From: Geothermobacter sp964501815
GTDB taxonomy: Bacteria; Desulfobacterota; Desulfuromonadia; Desulfuromonadales; Geothermobacteraceae
DNA length: 48,760 bases
Reading direction: 5' to 3'
NCBI GenBank assembly: GCA_964501815.1
Contig: CAZCUR010000008.1
Location: 1-48,760 of the forward strand
Position numbers and translations under genes: made by a program. The notes under the pieces were generated by a model. That model did not search any database. It was not told the origin of the DNA and saw nothing but the letters and a program-made list of their open reading frames with translations. Below, one piece after another: positions 17,024 to 24,286 of this stretch; positions within the stretch are counted from its first letter, which is position 1, and every line of letters begins with the position of its first letter.

Positions 17024-18076
17024 TCAGTGGATGTCGGGGTGGTCTCCGGTTTTTCGTTTGCGGTAGTAGGATAACAGGGCCAGCAAAGAACCGGCGAGCA
17101 GGCACATGCCTCCGGCCAGCGCCAGCGGGGAGCCGGGGTCGCGATTGACCGTCAGAATGCTGAAGTCGGCGAAAAGGGGCTCGGTCGGCCAGAAACGGAT
17201 GCCGGCCTGGACCAGCGGGAAGGGCAGCCCCCTGCGTGGCAGGTACCAGCCCTGCCAGGTTTCATCCCCCCTTTCCAGCCGCAGCAGAAATGCGGGATTG
17301 TTCAGACGGTCGCCTCCGGGCCGGATCCTGCCGCTTTGATCGGCGACGGCGTTGGGCCAGAAACGCAGGACGGTCAGCCTGGCGGCGTTGAAATCAAGGG
17401 TCTGTCCGGGGGTGAGTTCCATGTCCCCCCGGGTCGGGGAGAAGACCTTGAAGCCCCGGGCCTGGCGGCCAAAGGAGACCGGCACCGCGACCAGCCCGCG
17501 AAACTGGAGCGGATGATTGATGCGGGCCACTGCGCGCGTGACGGCTTTATCCCCCTGGAGCAGGACCAGTTTGTTGACCATGTCAAGAGGGCGCCCTGAG
17601 GCGTCAAGGACAGGTTCGACAGCATCGAGCTTCAGGTAGGTTCCGGGCCACGCGGGCAGGGGGACAAGCTGCTGTTCGAAGACCTGAACCCGGTCCATGC
17701 GAAAGCCGTACAGATGGCCGACGGCGAAGGCGACCGCCAGAAGGCAGAAACCGGTATGGATCAGATATTCACCGGTTTTACGCCAGCGCCTGTGAACTTT
17801 TGTCAGCCAGTCGGTCAGGCAGCAAAAGGTGTTCAGGGCCAGAGCGGCAAGCAGTCCGCCGCACAGTACCAGCCACCAGGTGTGGCGGATATGGCCTTGC
17901 CCGACGGATTGCCACCATTGGAGCAGGGTCAGCTGGTCCAGGTTGCCATAGATGTCAGGGCGGGCGTAAATGGCCAGGGAGCCGCCCATGGCCAGCAGGG
18001 TCGCCAGGCTGGCGAGGACAATGGCCAGTTTCAGCGAACAGCAGAATCGCCACACTTTTGTCCGGAAGGTTGTCAT
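17024..18076 (-). CDS. resB: ResB-like cytochrome c biogenesis protein
   Basis: 350 residues. Hydrophobic segments near 12-32, 65-85 and 120-140, a large periplasmic beta-rich domain (about 150-305, with FRGLVAVPVSFGRQARGFKVF and LTPGQTLDFN), and a last helix at about 310-335. This is the ResB/Ccs1 plan; ResB works with CcsA in system II cytochrome c maturation, delivering haem to apocytochromes on the outer face of the inner membrane. It starts six bases after ccsA ends. The window encodes several c-type cytochromes (ccoO, ccoP, c3) that would need it. Confidence 0.87.
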   Translation of the reverse strand: MTTFRTKVWRFCCSLKLAIVLASLATLLAMGGSLAIYARPDIYGNLDQLTLLQWWQSVGQGHIRHTWWLVLCGGLLAALALNTFCCLTDWLTKVHRRWRKTGEYLIHTGFCLLAVAFAVGHLYGFRMDRVQVFEQQLVPLPAWPGTYLKLDAVEPVLDASGRPLDMVNKLVLLQGDKAVTRAVARINHPLQFRGLVAVPVSFGRQARGFKVFSPTRGDMELTPGQTLDFNAARLTVLRFWPNAVADQSGRIRPGGDRLNNPAFLLRLERGDETWQGWYLPRRGLPFPLVQAGIRFWPTEPLFADFSILTVNRDPGSPLALAGGMCLLAGSLLALLSYYRKRKTGDHPDIH

Positions 18077-18081
18077 CTTGC

Positions 18082-18879
18082 CTAGTCCAGAGGATGGTTA
18101 CTTTCCAGCAGCAGGCCGATGCCAAGATAGGTGAACAGAACGACACCAAACCCAAGGATGGAGAGAAGGGCATAGCCGGTCCCCTGCCAGCGGCGCACAA
18201 ATTTGGCGTGGCACATGCCGGCGTAGAAGAGCCAGACAATAAAGGACCACAGACTTTTGATGTTGAAGGAAAACCAGGTCCCCCAGGCCATCCAGGCCCA
18301 GATGCCGCCGAAAACCATGCAGGCGGTAAAGCTGAGAAAACCGATCAGAATGGCCTCTTCATTCAGCCGTCGCAGCCGGACCGGATCGGGAAGCAGGTTG
18401 ACCGGTCGGGTGCGCTGCCAGAGATAGAGCCCCCCAAGGGAAAAGGCCATGGCAAACATGGCGTAGCCGAAAAAGGAAAAGATGATGTGCAGGGTAAACA
18501 GGGGCGTATCGAGGCTGGGAATCAGGACGGGCAGTTTCGGGTCACGCGGCAGAAAACTGGCAAACAGGGCCAGGTTCACCAGCATGACGAACAGACCGGT
18601 AGCGCCTGTGCGGTAGCGCAGGTCAAAGTAGATGAAGGTTGCCACCAGACACCAGCTGAAAAAGAACTGGGTGGAAAACAGGTTGGTCACGGGCAAAAAG
18701 CCGGCCGCCCGCCAGCGCAGGGCCAGAAGCCAGCTCTGCACCAGCCAGCCGAGAATCGCCAGCAGACGCCCGCGGGAGGCAAGGCGCGGGCCCGATTTGA
18801 GGGCGCCAAGATAGGCGCCGACGGCCAGCAGGTAACAGCTCAGACTGACGATGAGAAGAGGTGTTTGATAGGGAATCAT
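18082..18879 (-). CDS. ccsA: CcsA-like cytochrome c assembly protein (haem handling)
   Basis: 265 residues from ATG 18879 (MIPYQTPLLIVS). A longer frame to 19032 exists but its first 51 codons are not membrane-like and overlap the bioW control region, so I reject it. About eight hydrophobic helices; the Trp-rich periplasmic haem-binding motif appears as IWAWMAWGTWFSFNIKSLW, a variant of the CcsA/CcmC WWD motif, with conserved His in LHIIFSFFGYAMFAMAF. Forms the system II synthetase with ResB, encoded immediately downstream. Divergent from bioW. Confidence 0.88.
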   Translation of the reverse strand: MIPYQTPLLIVSLSCYLLAVGAYLGALKSGPRLASRGRLLAILGWLVQSWLLALRWRAAGFLPVTNLFSTQFFFSWCLVATFIYFDLRYRTGATGLFVMLVNLALFASFLPRDPKLPVLIPSLDTPLFTLHIIFSFFGYAMFAMAFSLGGLYLWQRTRPVNLLPDPVRLRRLNEEAILIGFLSFTACMVFGGIWAWMAWGTWFSFNIKSLWSFIVWLFYAGMCHAKFVRRWQGTGYALLSILGFGVVLFTYLGIGLLLESNHPLD

Positions 18880-18986
18880 GCTGGACTCGGTCTCCCCGAA
18901 CTTTTCCCGACAACTGATCGCAGGATCTGCAACATCAGGCGGCCATCTTAACAGGTGTTGGCACCAGGAGCCAGTCCGGGAAAAGA

Positions 18987-19018
18987 ATGTAAACCTTCCT
19001 GGTCTGTCTGGTTGACAA
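18987..19018 (+). promoter_or_regulatory. BirA operator (biotin repressor box)
   Basis: Half-sites ATGTAAACC (18987-18995) and GGTTGACAA (19010-19018) are separated by 14 bases. This closely matches the proteobacterial BirA box TTGTAAACC-N14/16-GGTTTACAA. The right half overlaps the -35 hexamer of the bioW promoter, so biotinyl-AMP-bound BirA would block RNA polymerase. Confidence 0.85.
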
Positions 19019-19041
19019 TAGCCGGGGGGCAATGCTAGCTT
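19012..19041 (+). promoter_or_regulatory. Promoter of the bioWFHC operon
   Basis: TTGACA (19012-19017) is a perfect -35 box. The best -10 candidates are CTAGCT (19035-19040, spacing 17) or TAGCTT (19036-19041, spacing 18). Transcription would begin near 19047-19050, at or just before the preferred bioW ATG, suggesting a leaderless or near-leaderless message. Confidence 0.6.
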
Positions 19042-19049
19042 TTCGTGTC

Positions 19050-19850
19050 ATGACGAGCCTTTACAGTGTACGAATGCACGCGCGCAGCGAGGGTGAGCAT
19101 CTGTGCGGGGCCGAGCGGCTGCTGTCGGGAGACGGGCTTGAGCAGGCCTGTCTCGACCTGGTCCGGCGCGCGCTGCAGCACGAGCGTGGTCAGGCCGACC
19201 AGGTGCGTGTCAGTATCGACCGCATCAACCCTGATGCCATTGTCCGGGTTGAACTGCCGACCCTGGAAACCTGGCTCTGCGATCAGGTGGAGCAGGGGCG
19301 CAGGTTGGCTCTGGCCTCGCTGGTGGAGGCCGGGGTCCCGAACCATGTGGCGGCCACAGCCATGGAACAGCTGGTTTCGGGTCCGGCTCCTGGCGGGGGC
19401 GTGATGCGAGGGGCCATGCTCGTGGATGTCTCCTCGGGAGAGCGGCTGGAACCGGATCCGGCCCGCGGGGTCAGGGTGAGCCGGATGGACCTTGACCCGG
19501 CCGTTGGCGACGATCTGCGTCGGCGGCTCAAGACTCTGGGGCTCGACAATGCTCATGTTCGTGAGGCGCTGGTGCTGGCCGCCAAGGTTCTGGCGGCTCC
19601 GGGGATGGTGGCCGAATTGTGCTGGTCCGATGATCCGGGCTATACCGCCGGCTATGTGGCGGCGCCGCCGTTCGGCTATCGACGTTTCCCGCACCTCAAG
19701 CAGGTTGGTGACCCTTTGGGCGGACGGGTCTTTTTCGTCGACCGGAGCCGGACCGGTTTGGATGCCTTGATTCAGTTTCTTGAACGGACGCCGGTGCTGG
19801 CGGGCGGACCGGTCCGCCTGCTGGGCGCGCGTCAGATCAGGGAAGGTTGA
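19050..19850 (+). CDS. bioW: 6-carboxyhexanoate-CoA ligase (pimeloyl-CoA synthetase)
   Basis: 266 residues from ATG 19050 (MTSLYSVRMHAR, the typical YSVRM start of BioW); an in-frame ATG at 19032 lies inside the promoter. BioW landmarks: YSVRMHAR, IDRINPDAI, VPNHVAATAMEQL, MRGAMLVD, VRVSRMDLD, the C-terminal GYVAAPPFGYRRFPHLK and GDPLGGRVFFV. The enzyme activates free pimelate with ATP and CoA to pimeloyl-CoA, with a proof-reading ability. It heads a biotin operon behind a BirA box, and bioF begins one base after its stop. Unusually, bioC and a bioH-like gene, which make pimeloyl groups by another route, are in the same operon. Confidence 0.92.
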   Translation: MTSLYSVRMHARSEGEHLCGAERLLSGDGLEQACLDLVRRALQHERGQADQVRVSIDRINPDAIVRVELPTLETWLCDQVEQGRRLALASLVEAGVPNHVAATAMEQLVSGPAPGGGVMRGAMLVDVSSGERLEPDPARGVRVSRMDLDPAVGDDLRRRLKTLGLDNAHVREALVLAAKVLAAPGMVAELCWSDDPGYTAGYVAAPPFGYRRFPHLKQVGDPLGGRVFFVDRSRTGLDALIQFLERTPVLAGGPVRLLGARQIREG

Positions 19851-19851
19851 C

Positions 19852-21030
19852 ATGGAGCGCTGGCGGCAGGAGCTGGAGCAACTTGACCGCACCGGAATGC
19901 GCCGTGGTCTGCGGCTTATCGACGGGCCCCAGCGGGCGCGCGTGCATCTGGACGGCCGGGAGGTTGTCCTTCTTTGTTCCAACAACTATCTCGGGCTGGC
20001 GGACCACCCGGCGCTCAAGGAAGCGATGATGCGCGCCATCGCCGAGGCTGGTGTCGGGTCCGGCGCCTCGCGTCTGGTTTCCGGCAGCATGCGGGCGCAT
20101 GACGACCTCGAGGAGCGGCTGGCCGCCTTCAAAAAGACCGAGGCGGCCCTGGTGTTCAACAGTGGTTTCGCCGCCAACAGCGGAATTCTTCAGGCGCTGG
20201 CCGGGCCGGACGATGTCATTTTTTCCGATGAACTCAATCACGCCTCCATCATTGACGGCTGCAGGTTGTCCAGCGCCCGCGTCAGGGTCTACCCCCATCG
20301 CAACCTGGAGGTGCTGGAGGCACAGCTGGAGGAGGAACAAAAGAAGCGTCGCGGACGGTTCATCATCGTCACCGACGGGGTTTTCAGCATGGACGGGGAT
20401 ATCGCGCCGCTGCCTGGTCTGGTGCGCCTCAAGGAGCGTCATGAGGCCCTGTTGATGGTCGATGATGCCCATGGGACCGGGGTGCTCGGGGCAGGCGGCC
20501 GCGGCACGGCCGAAGAACTGGGATGTCTGGACGGTGTCGACCTGCACATGGGGACCCTGGGCAAGGCGCTGGGAGTGTTCGGCGCCTACCTGGCTGCCTC
20601 CAGGCTGGTTGTCGACATGCTGATTAACCGCTGCCGTCCCTTCATCTTTTCCACCAGTCTGCCGCCGGCGGTCTGCGCGGCGGCCAGGGCTGCCATTGAT
20701 CTGGTCGAAAGTGATGAAGGCGCCCGGCGCCGCCGGGAACTGCGGCGCAAAACCGCCCTGTTCACCGATTACCTGCGCCGGGCCGGATTGAACCTGTTCG
20801 ACAGCCAGACCCAGATAGTCCCTGTCTTGACCGGCGAGCCGGCCCCGACCATGCGGGCGACCGAAGCCTTGCTGGAGCGCGGTTTTTTTGTCCAGGGAAT
20901 CCGCCCGCCGACGGTGCCGGTGGGGACCTGCCGCCTGCGGGCCACCGTGATGGCGGACCATGCCGACAGTGACCTGCTGGCCGCCGCCCGGGCTGTCACC
21001 GGGTTGCTGGGGGGCGATGGGCATGGCTGA
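19852..21030 (+). CDS. bioF: 8-amino-7-oxononanoate synthase
   Basis: 392 residues from ATG 19852, preceded by GGGAAGG; the open frame extends back to 19780 but only within bioW. Alpha-oxoamine synthase landmarks: CSNNYLGLADHP, GSGASRLVSGSMRAHDDLEERLA, FSDELNHASIIDG, VTDGVFSMDGDIAPL, MVDDAHGTGVLG, and the PLP lysine in TLGKALG (Lys238). Condenses a pimeloyl thioester with L-alanine. Because both bioW and bioC/bioH-like genes flank it, whether it prefers CoA or ACP thioester is an open question here. Confidence 0.95.
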   Translation: MERWRQELEQLDRTGMRRGLRLIDGPQRARVHLDGREVVLLCSNNYLGLADHPALKEAMMRAIAEAGVGSGASRLVSGSMRAHDDLEERLAAFKKTEAALVFNSGFAANSGILQALAGPDDVIFSDELNHASIIDGCRLSSARVRVYPHRNLEVLEAQLEEEQKKRRGRFIIVTDGVFSMDGDIAPLPGLVRLKERHEALLMVDDAHGTGVLGAGGRGTAEELGCLDGVDLHMGTLGKALGVFGAYLAASRLVVDMLINRCRPFIFSTSLPPAVCAAARAAIDLVESDEGARRRRELRRKTALFTDYLRRAGLNLFDSQTQIVPVLTGEPAPTMRATEALLERGFFVQGIRPPTVPVGTCRLRATVMADHADSDLLAAARAVTGLLGGDGHG

Positions 21031-21823
21031 ATCCTCGCCTTCTGGCCTGCATGTCGTCCGGGCCGGACAGGGGCGGCCTCTGGTGCTGCTGCACGGCTGG
21101 TGCATGACGCACCGGGCCTTTTACCCCCTGCTTGAGGAGCCGCCGGCCGGCTGTGAGACGATCGCTCTTGATCTGCCCGGGCACGGAGAAAGTGGCGCCT
21201 CCTGCGGGGACGGGCTGGAGGACTGGGGGCGGGCGGTTGCCCGATGCCTGACCTCGATGCAGCTGGCCAGGCCGATTGTGTGCGGCTGGTCCCTGGGCGG
21301 TATGCTGGCCCTGCAGCTGGCTGCAACGGGAGTCATGGATATCACCGGCCTGATACTGGTCGGCACGACTCCCAGGTTTACCAATGGTGACGGCTGGTCC
21401 GGCGGCCTGCCGCCCGGGCAGCTTGCCGCCATGCGCCGGGATGTCCGGCGCGCCTACCGGCCGACCATGGAAGCCTTTTTCCGTATGATGTTCGCCGAAG
21501 GGGAGCTCGACCCGGCCGGTTACCGGCAGGTCGCCCGCCGCACGGTCAGCCCGCGCACCCTGCCGCCTCAGGATATCGCCGAGGCCGGTCTGGACATTCT
21601 GGCCCGAACCGATCTCAGGCCACAGCTGGACTCTGTTTCCGTCCCGGTTCTGGTGGTTCACGGCGAGCGGGACGTCATTATCCCGCCCGCCGCCGGACGT
21701 TTTCTGGCCGAAAGTCTGGCGGATGCCCGGCTGGAAATCTTCGCCGATACCGGTCATGCACCCTTTTTGAGCCGCCCCGCGGGCTTCCGCACCCTTGTGG
21801 AGACCTTTGTCCATGAGTCCTGA
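21023..21823 (+). CDS. BioH-like alpha/beta hydrolase (probable pimeloyl-ACP methyl ester esterase)
   Basis: 266 residues from ATG 21023, eight bases after a GGGGGG SD inside bioF; an ATG at 21017 is too close to that SD. Overlaps the bioF stop. Alpha/beta hydrolase fold with LLHGWCM, DLPGHGESG, nucleophile elbow GWSLGG (Ser90), acid HGERD (Asp217) and DTGHAPF (His245). Position between bioF and bioC makes removal of the methyl ester from pimeloyl-ACP the likely role, as for BioH. Sequence alone cannot separate BioH from BioG/BioV-type replacements, so no symbol is given. Confidence 0.85.
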   Translation: MAESSPSGLHVVRAGQGRPLVLLHGWCMTHRAFYPLLEEPPAGCETIALDLPGHGESGASCGDGLEDWGRAVARCLTSMQLARPIVCGWSLGGMLALQLAATGVMDITGLILVGTTPRFTNGDGWSGGLPPGQLAAMRRDVRRAYRPTMEAFFRMMFAEGELDPAGYRQVARRTVSPRTLPPQDIAEAGLDILARTDLRPQLDSVSVPVLVVHGERDVIIPPAAGRFLAESLADARLEIFADTGHAPFLSRPAGFRTLVETFVHES

Positions 21824-22613
21824 TGTCGACCGTCGGCTGGTGCGCTGTCATTTTGACCGCCATGCCGAGGAATACGACCGTTACGCCCGCATTCAAAAAG
21901 AGGTGGTCAGGCGTCTGATCGCCTTTGCCGACTGGCAGAGCGCTCCCGCGGGCCCGGTCCTTGATCTGGGGTGCGGCACCGGTTATCTCGGCGGCGAACT
22001 GGCGCGCGGCGGCCGCGCAGCGGATCTGGTGGTCGGGGATCTGGCGCACGCCATGACCTGTTGCGCCCGGCGTCGAACCGGAGCCCGCTCCGGGGTTGAT
22101 CTCGACGCCACGAGGCTCCCTTTCGTGGACGGAGCCTTTGCACTGGTCGCTTCCAGCTCGGTTTACCAATGGGTTGAACCTCTGGAGGCGGCTTTTGCCG
22201 AGCTGGCGCGGGTTCTGTGCCCCGGAGGCTCTTTTCTCCTTGCCCTGTTCGGCGCCGATTCCCTGCGGGAGCTGCGCCGGTCCCACCGTATGGCCAGTGC
22301 CCGGTTTGATGCCGTCAGCCATGTGCAGGACTTTCCTTCGGTCGGGGATGTGCGGGCCGCCCTGGTTCAGGCCGGGCTGGCCTGCCGCCGGATCGAATCC
22401 GAAATTCTGCAGGAGTATCACCCGGATGTGCCGGCGCTGCTGCGTTCGCTGAAAAAGATCGGGGCCGGGAATGCCTCCAGCAAACGTCCGCCCGGATTGG
22501 CCAGCCGGCGCGTGATGCAGGCAATGATCGACCTGTACGAGGAATCCTGGCGGGATGAACGGGGGATTCCGGCCAGTTATGAGGTCATCTACCTTTTCGG
22601 CAGCAAAAGGTAG
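21813..22613 (+). CDS. bioC: Malonyl-ACP O-methyltransferase
   Basis: 266 residues from ATG 21813, with GGAG ten bases before; overlaps the upstream gene by 11 bases. Class I SAM methyltransferase: RRLVRCHFDRHAEEYDRYARIQ at the N-terminus as in BioC, motif I VLDLGCGTGYLG (from about residue 49), then LPFVDGAFALVASSSVYQWVEPLEAAFAELARVL and YEVIYLFG at the end. BioC methylates malonyl-ACP so that the fatty-acid cycle can build the pimeloyl chain. The stop codon lies inside a 15-bp inverted repeat that probably ends the operon. Confidence 0.92.
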   Translation: MSPDVDRRLVRCHFDRHAEEYDRYARIQKEVVRRLIAFADWQSAPAGPVLDLGCGTGYLGGELARGGRAADLVVGDLAHAMTCCARRRTGARSGVDLDATRLPFVDGAFALVASSSVYQWVEPLEAAFAELARVLCPGGSFLLALFGADSLRELRRSHRMASARFDAVSHVQDFPSVGDVRAALVQAGLACRRIESEILQEYHPDVPALLRSLKKIGAGNASSKRPPGLASRRVMQAMIDLYEESWRDERGIPASYEVIYLFGSKR

Positions 22614-22619
22614 ATGACC
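22583..22619. terminator. Perfect 15-bp inverted repeat over the bioC stop codon
   Basis: GGTCATCTACCTTTT (22583-22597), 7-base loop, then its exact complement (22605-22619). The second arm contains the bioC TAG. There is no trailing T-run outside the stem, but each arm carries four T or A next to the loop. It lies between convergent bioC and the methyltransferase gene, so a bidirectional barrier or 3'-end stabiliser is likely. Confidence 0.6.
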
Positions 22620-22634
22620 CGGGAGCGGAGGAGG

Positions 22635-23810
22635 TTACAGAACCTGCAGCACGGCGCACTTCAGGTACTCGGTTTCGGGGCAGGCAAGCAGGACCGGGTG
22701 GTCGAAGGCCTGCCCCCGCATCTCCAGCAGCCTGACCGTGCGTCCGGCCTGGACAGCGGCTTTGCGCAGGGTGTCGAGAAAGACGTCGCGTTTGAGATGG
22801 TAGGAGCAGCTGCAGGTGAACAGATAGCCGCCCGGTTCGACCAGCTGCAACGCCCGGCGGTTGATGGTCAAATAGCCGCGAATGGCTTCCGGCAGTTTTT
22901 TCTTGCTTTTGACGAAGGCGGGCGGGTCGAGAATGATGGTGCCAAAGCGCTGCTGGGTCTGTCCCATTTCCCGTAACAGCTCAAAGACATCGGCCTGTTC
23001 GAAGCGGCAGATATCGTCCTTGTAGTTGAGGCGGGCGTTTTCGCGTGACAGTTCGATGGCCCTGGTGGAGATATCGATGCCCAGCACACTGCGGGCCCCG
23101 AAACGGGCCGCATGGACCGACCAGCCCCCCGAATAGCAGAACAGGTCGAGCACGTCACGGCCTTCGACCCGTCCGCGCAGCGCCTGGTGGTTTTCCTTCT
23201 GGTCAAAGAAGTGTCCGGTTTTTTGCCCTTCCATCAAGTCAATACGGAAGCGCAATCCATGTTCGCGGATGATCAGTTTCTCCGGCAGCTGACCGGAAAT
23301 CAGCTCGACCTTGCGATCCAGTCCCTCCAGTTCGCGCACGGCCACGTCGTTGCGGCCAATGATGGCAACGGGGCTGAGCAGGTCCTTCAGCGCCTGCAGG
23401 ACAAGCTCGCGGCGCTTTTCCATGCCGAGGGTGAGCAGCTGCACGGCGAGGACATCGCCGTACCGGTCGACCACCAGTCCGGGCAGCTGGTCCCCTTCGC
23501 CGTGAACCAGCCGCAGGGACGGCATGTCTCCGTAGAGCTTTTCCCGGTAATCGAGGGCGGCCTGGAGGCGTTTGCGATAGAAATCGACCTCGTCAATCGA
23601 TTCCTGCTCGCGGGTGAGAATCCGGGCGGTGATCAGGGGGCGGGGATTGAAGTAGGCGATACCGAGAAAATCGCCCCGGGCGGCGACAACCTCCACCGCG
23701 TCCCCCGGTTCGGGATTGCCTTCAAGTCGGTCAATCTCGTTGCTGAAGACCCACGGGTGGCCACTGCGGGCCCGGCGGTCATGGCCGGCTTTGAGCCAGA
23801 GTCGTTTCAT
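22635..23810 (-). CDS. Class I SAM-dependent rRNA methyltransferase, RlmI-like
   Basis: 391 residues, the size of RlmI (23S rRNA m5C1962 methyltransferase). N-terminal PUA-type domain (WLKAGHDRRARSGHPWVFSNEID), a central EEHGLRFRIDL-like RNA-binding region reading REHGLRFRIDLMEGQKTGHFFDQ, then the SAM fold with VLDLFCYSGGWSVHAARFGA, GIDIS, motif IV ILDPPAFVKSKK and a C-terminal FTCSCSYHL. The methyl-transfer Cys in the CSCSYH motif fits m5C chemistry. Its ATG overlaps the stop codon of the ArsR-type regulator upstream (ATGA), so both are on one transcript. Confidence 0.88.
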   Translation of the reverse strand: MKRLWLKAGHDRRARSGHPWVFSNEIDRLEGNPEPGDAVEVVAARGDFLGIAYFNPRPLITARILTREQESIDEVDFYRKRLQAALDYREKLYGDMPSLRLVHGEGDQLPGLVVDRYGDVLAVQLLTLGMEKRRELVLQALKDLLSPVAIIGRNDVAVRELEGLDRKVELISGQLPEKLIIREHGLRFRIDLMEGQKTGHFFDQKENHQALRGRVEGRDVLDLFCYSGGWSVHAARFGARSVLGIDISTRAIELSRENARLNYKDDICRFEQADVFELLREMGQTQQRFGTIILDPPAFVKSKKKLPEAIRGYLTINRRALQLVEPGGYLFTCSCSYHLKRDVFLDTLRKAAVQAGRTVRLLEMRGQAFDHPVLLACPETEYLKCAVLQVL

Positions 23811-24109
23811 CGGCTCTCACTGCGTTCAAAGAGGGAGTCGATGATCTGGCGGGCTTCTTCCGAAACCACGCGATAGTAGACCTCGACCCCTTCACGTCTG
23901 CCTTCGATAATGCCCTTGTTCTTCAGCAGGGCCAGATGCTGGGAGACCGTAGCCTGGGGCAGGCCGAGGCATTCCCAGATTTTTTTGACATTGCAGCTCT
24001 GGGTGGCCAGACCGGCGACAATTTTCAACCGTACCGGGTGCCCCAGAACCTTGAGAATTTCGGCTTCACGATCGTAGTTTTGTTCCTTGTCGAAGGGGAC
24101 CTTGTCCAT
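23807..24109 (-). CDS. ArsR/SmtB-family transcriptional regulator
   Basis: 100 residues from ATG 24109, which has AGGCGGG eight bases upstream; a frame extends to ATG 24139 without any SD. Winged-helix fold: ILKVLGHPVRLKIVAGLATQSCNVKKIWECLGLPQATVSQHLALLKNKGIIEGRREGVEVYYRVVSEEARQII read in pieces gives HPVRLKIV, recognition helix LPQATVSQHLALL and wing EGRREGVEVYYRV. One Cys in SCNVKKIWECLG gives CxxxxxxxC, resembling the alpha3 metal/thiol position of some ArsR proteins, so a metal or redox signal is possible. Coupled to the RlmI-like gene by a 4-base overlap. An operator-like dyad sits at its predicted transcription start. Confidence 0.87.
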   Translation of the reverse strand: MDKVPFDKEQNYDREAEILKVLGHPVRLKIVAGLATQSCNVKKIWECLGLPQATVSQHLALLKNKGIIEGRREGVEVYYRVVSEEARQIIDSLFERSESR

Positions 24110-24154
24110 AGTCGTACCCGCCTGTTCTGAAGATGACATGTCAACAGTGAATAA

Positions 24155-24195
24155 CGAAATATTCGAATTTTAATGGCAGAGTCAGGGCCGGTCAA
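24155..24195 (-). promoter_or_regulatory. Promoter and operator-like dyad of the ArsR gene
   Basis: Minus strand: TTGACC (24195-24190), 17-base spacer, TAAAAT (24172-24167). Just downstream, at the expected start site, lies CGAA-ATA-TTCG (24165-24155), an inverted repeat of the kind ArsR-family proteins use for autorepression. Strong promoter match; operator role is inference. Confidence 0.65.
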
Positions 24196-24229
24196 GCTTC
24201 TGTGTGTGCGCATACGAAACGGACCAGGC

Positions 24230-24258
24230 TCGACAGGGACTGCCTGAAGGATTAAACT
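24230..24258 (+). promoter_or_regulatory. Promoter of the CaCA exchanger gene
   Basis: TCGACA (24230-24235), 17-base spacer, TAAACT (24253-24258), about 28 bases before the ATG at 24287, which has GGGAGG as SD. Reasonable sigma-70 match without other support. Confidence 0.45.
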
Positions 24259-24286
24259 TGCCCGGTTCCATGTCTGGGAGGAAAAG

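Noticed and set aside
18880..19032. 51-codon N-terminal extension of ccsA
   Set aside because: It would run through the BirA box and bioW promoter and is hydrophilic, unlike CcsA.
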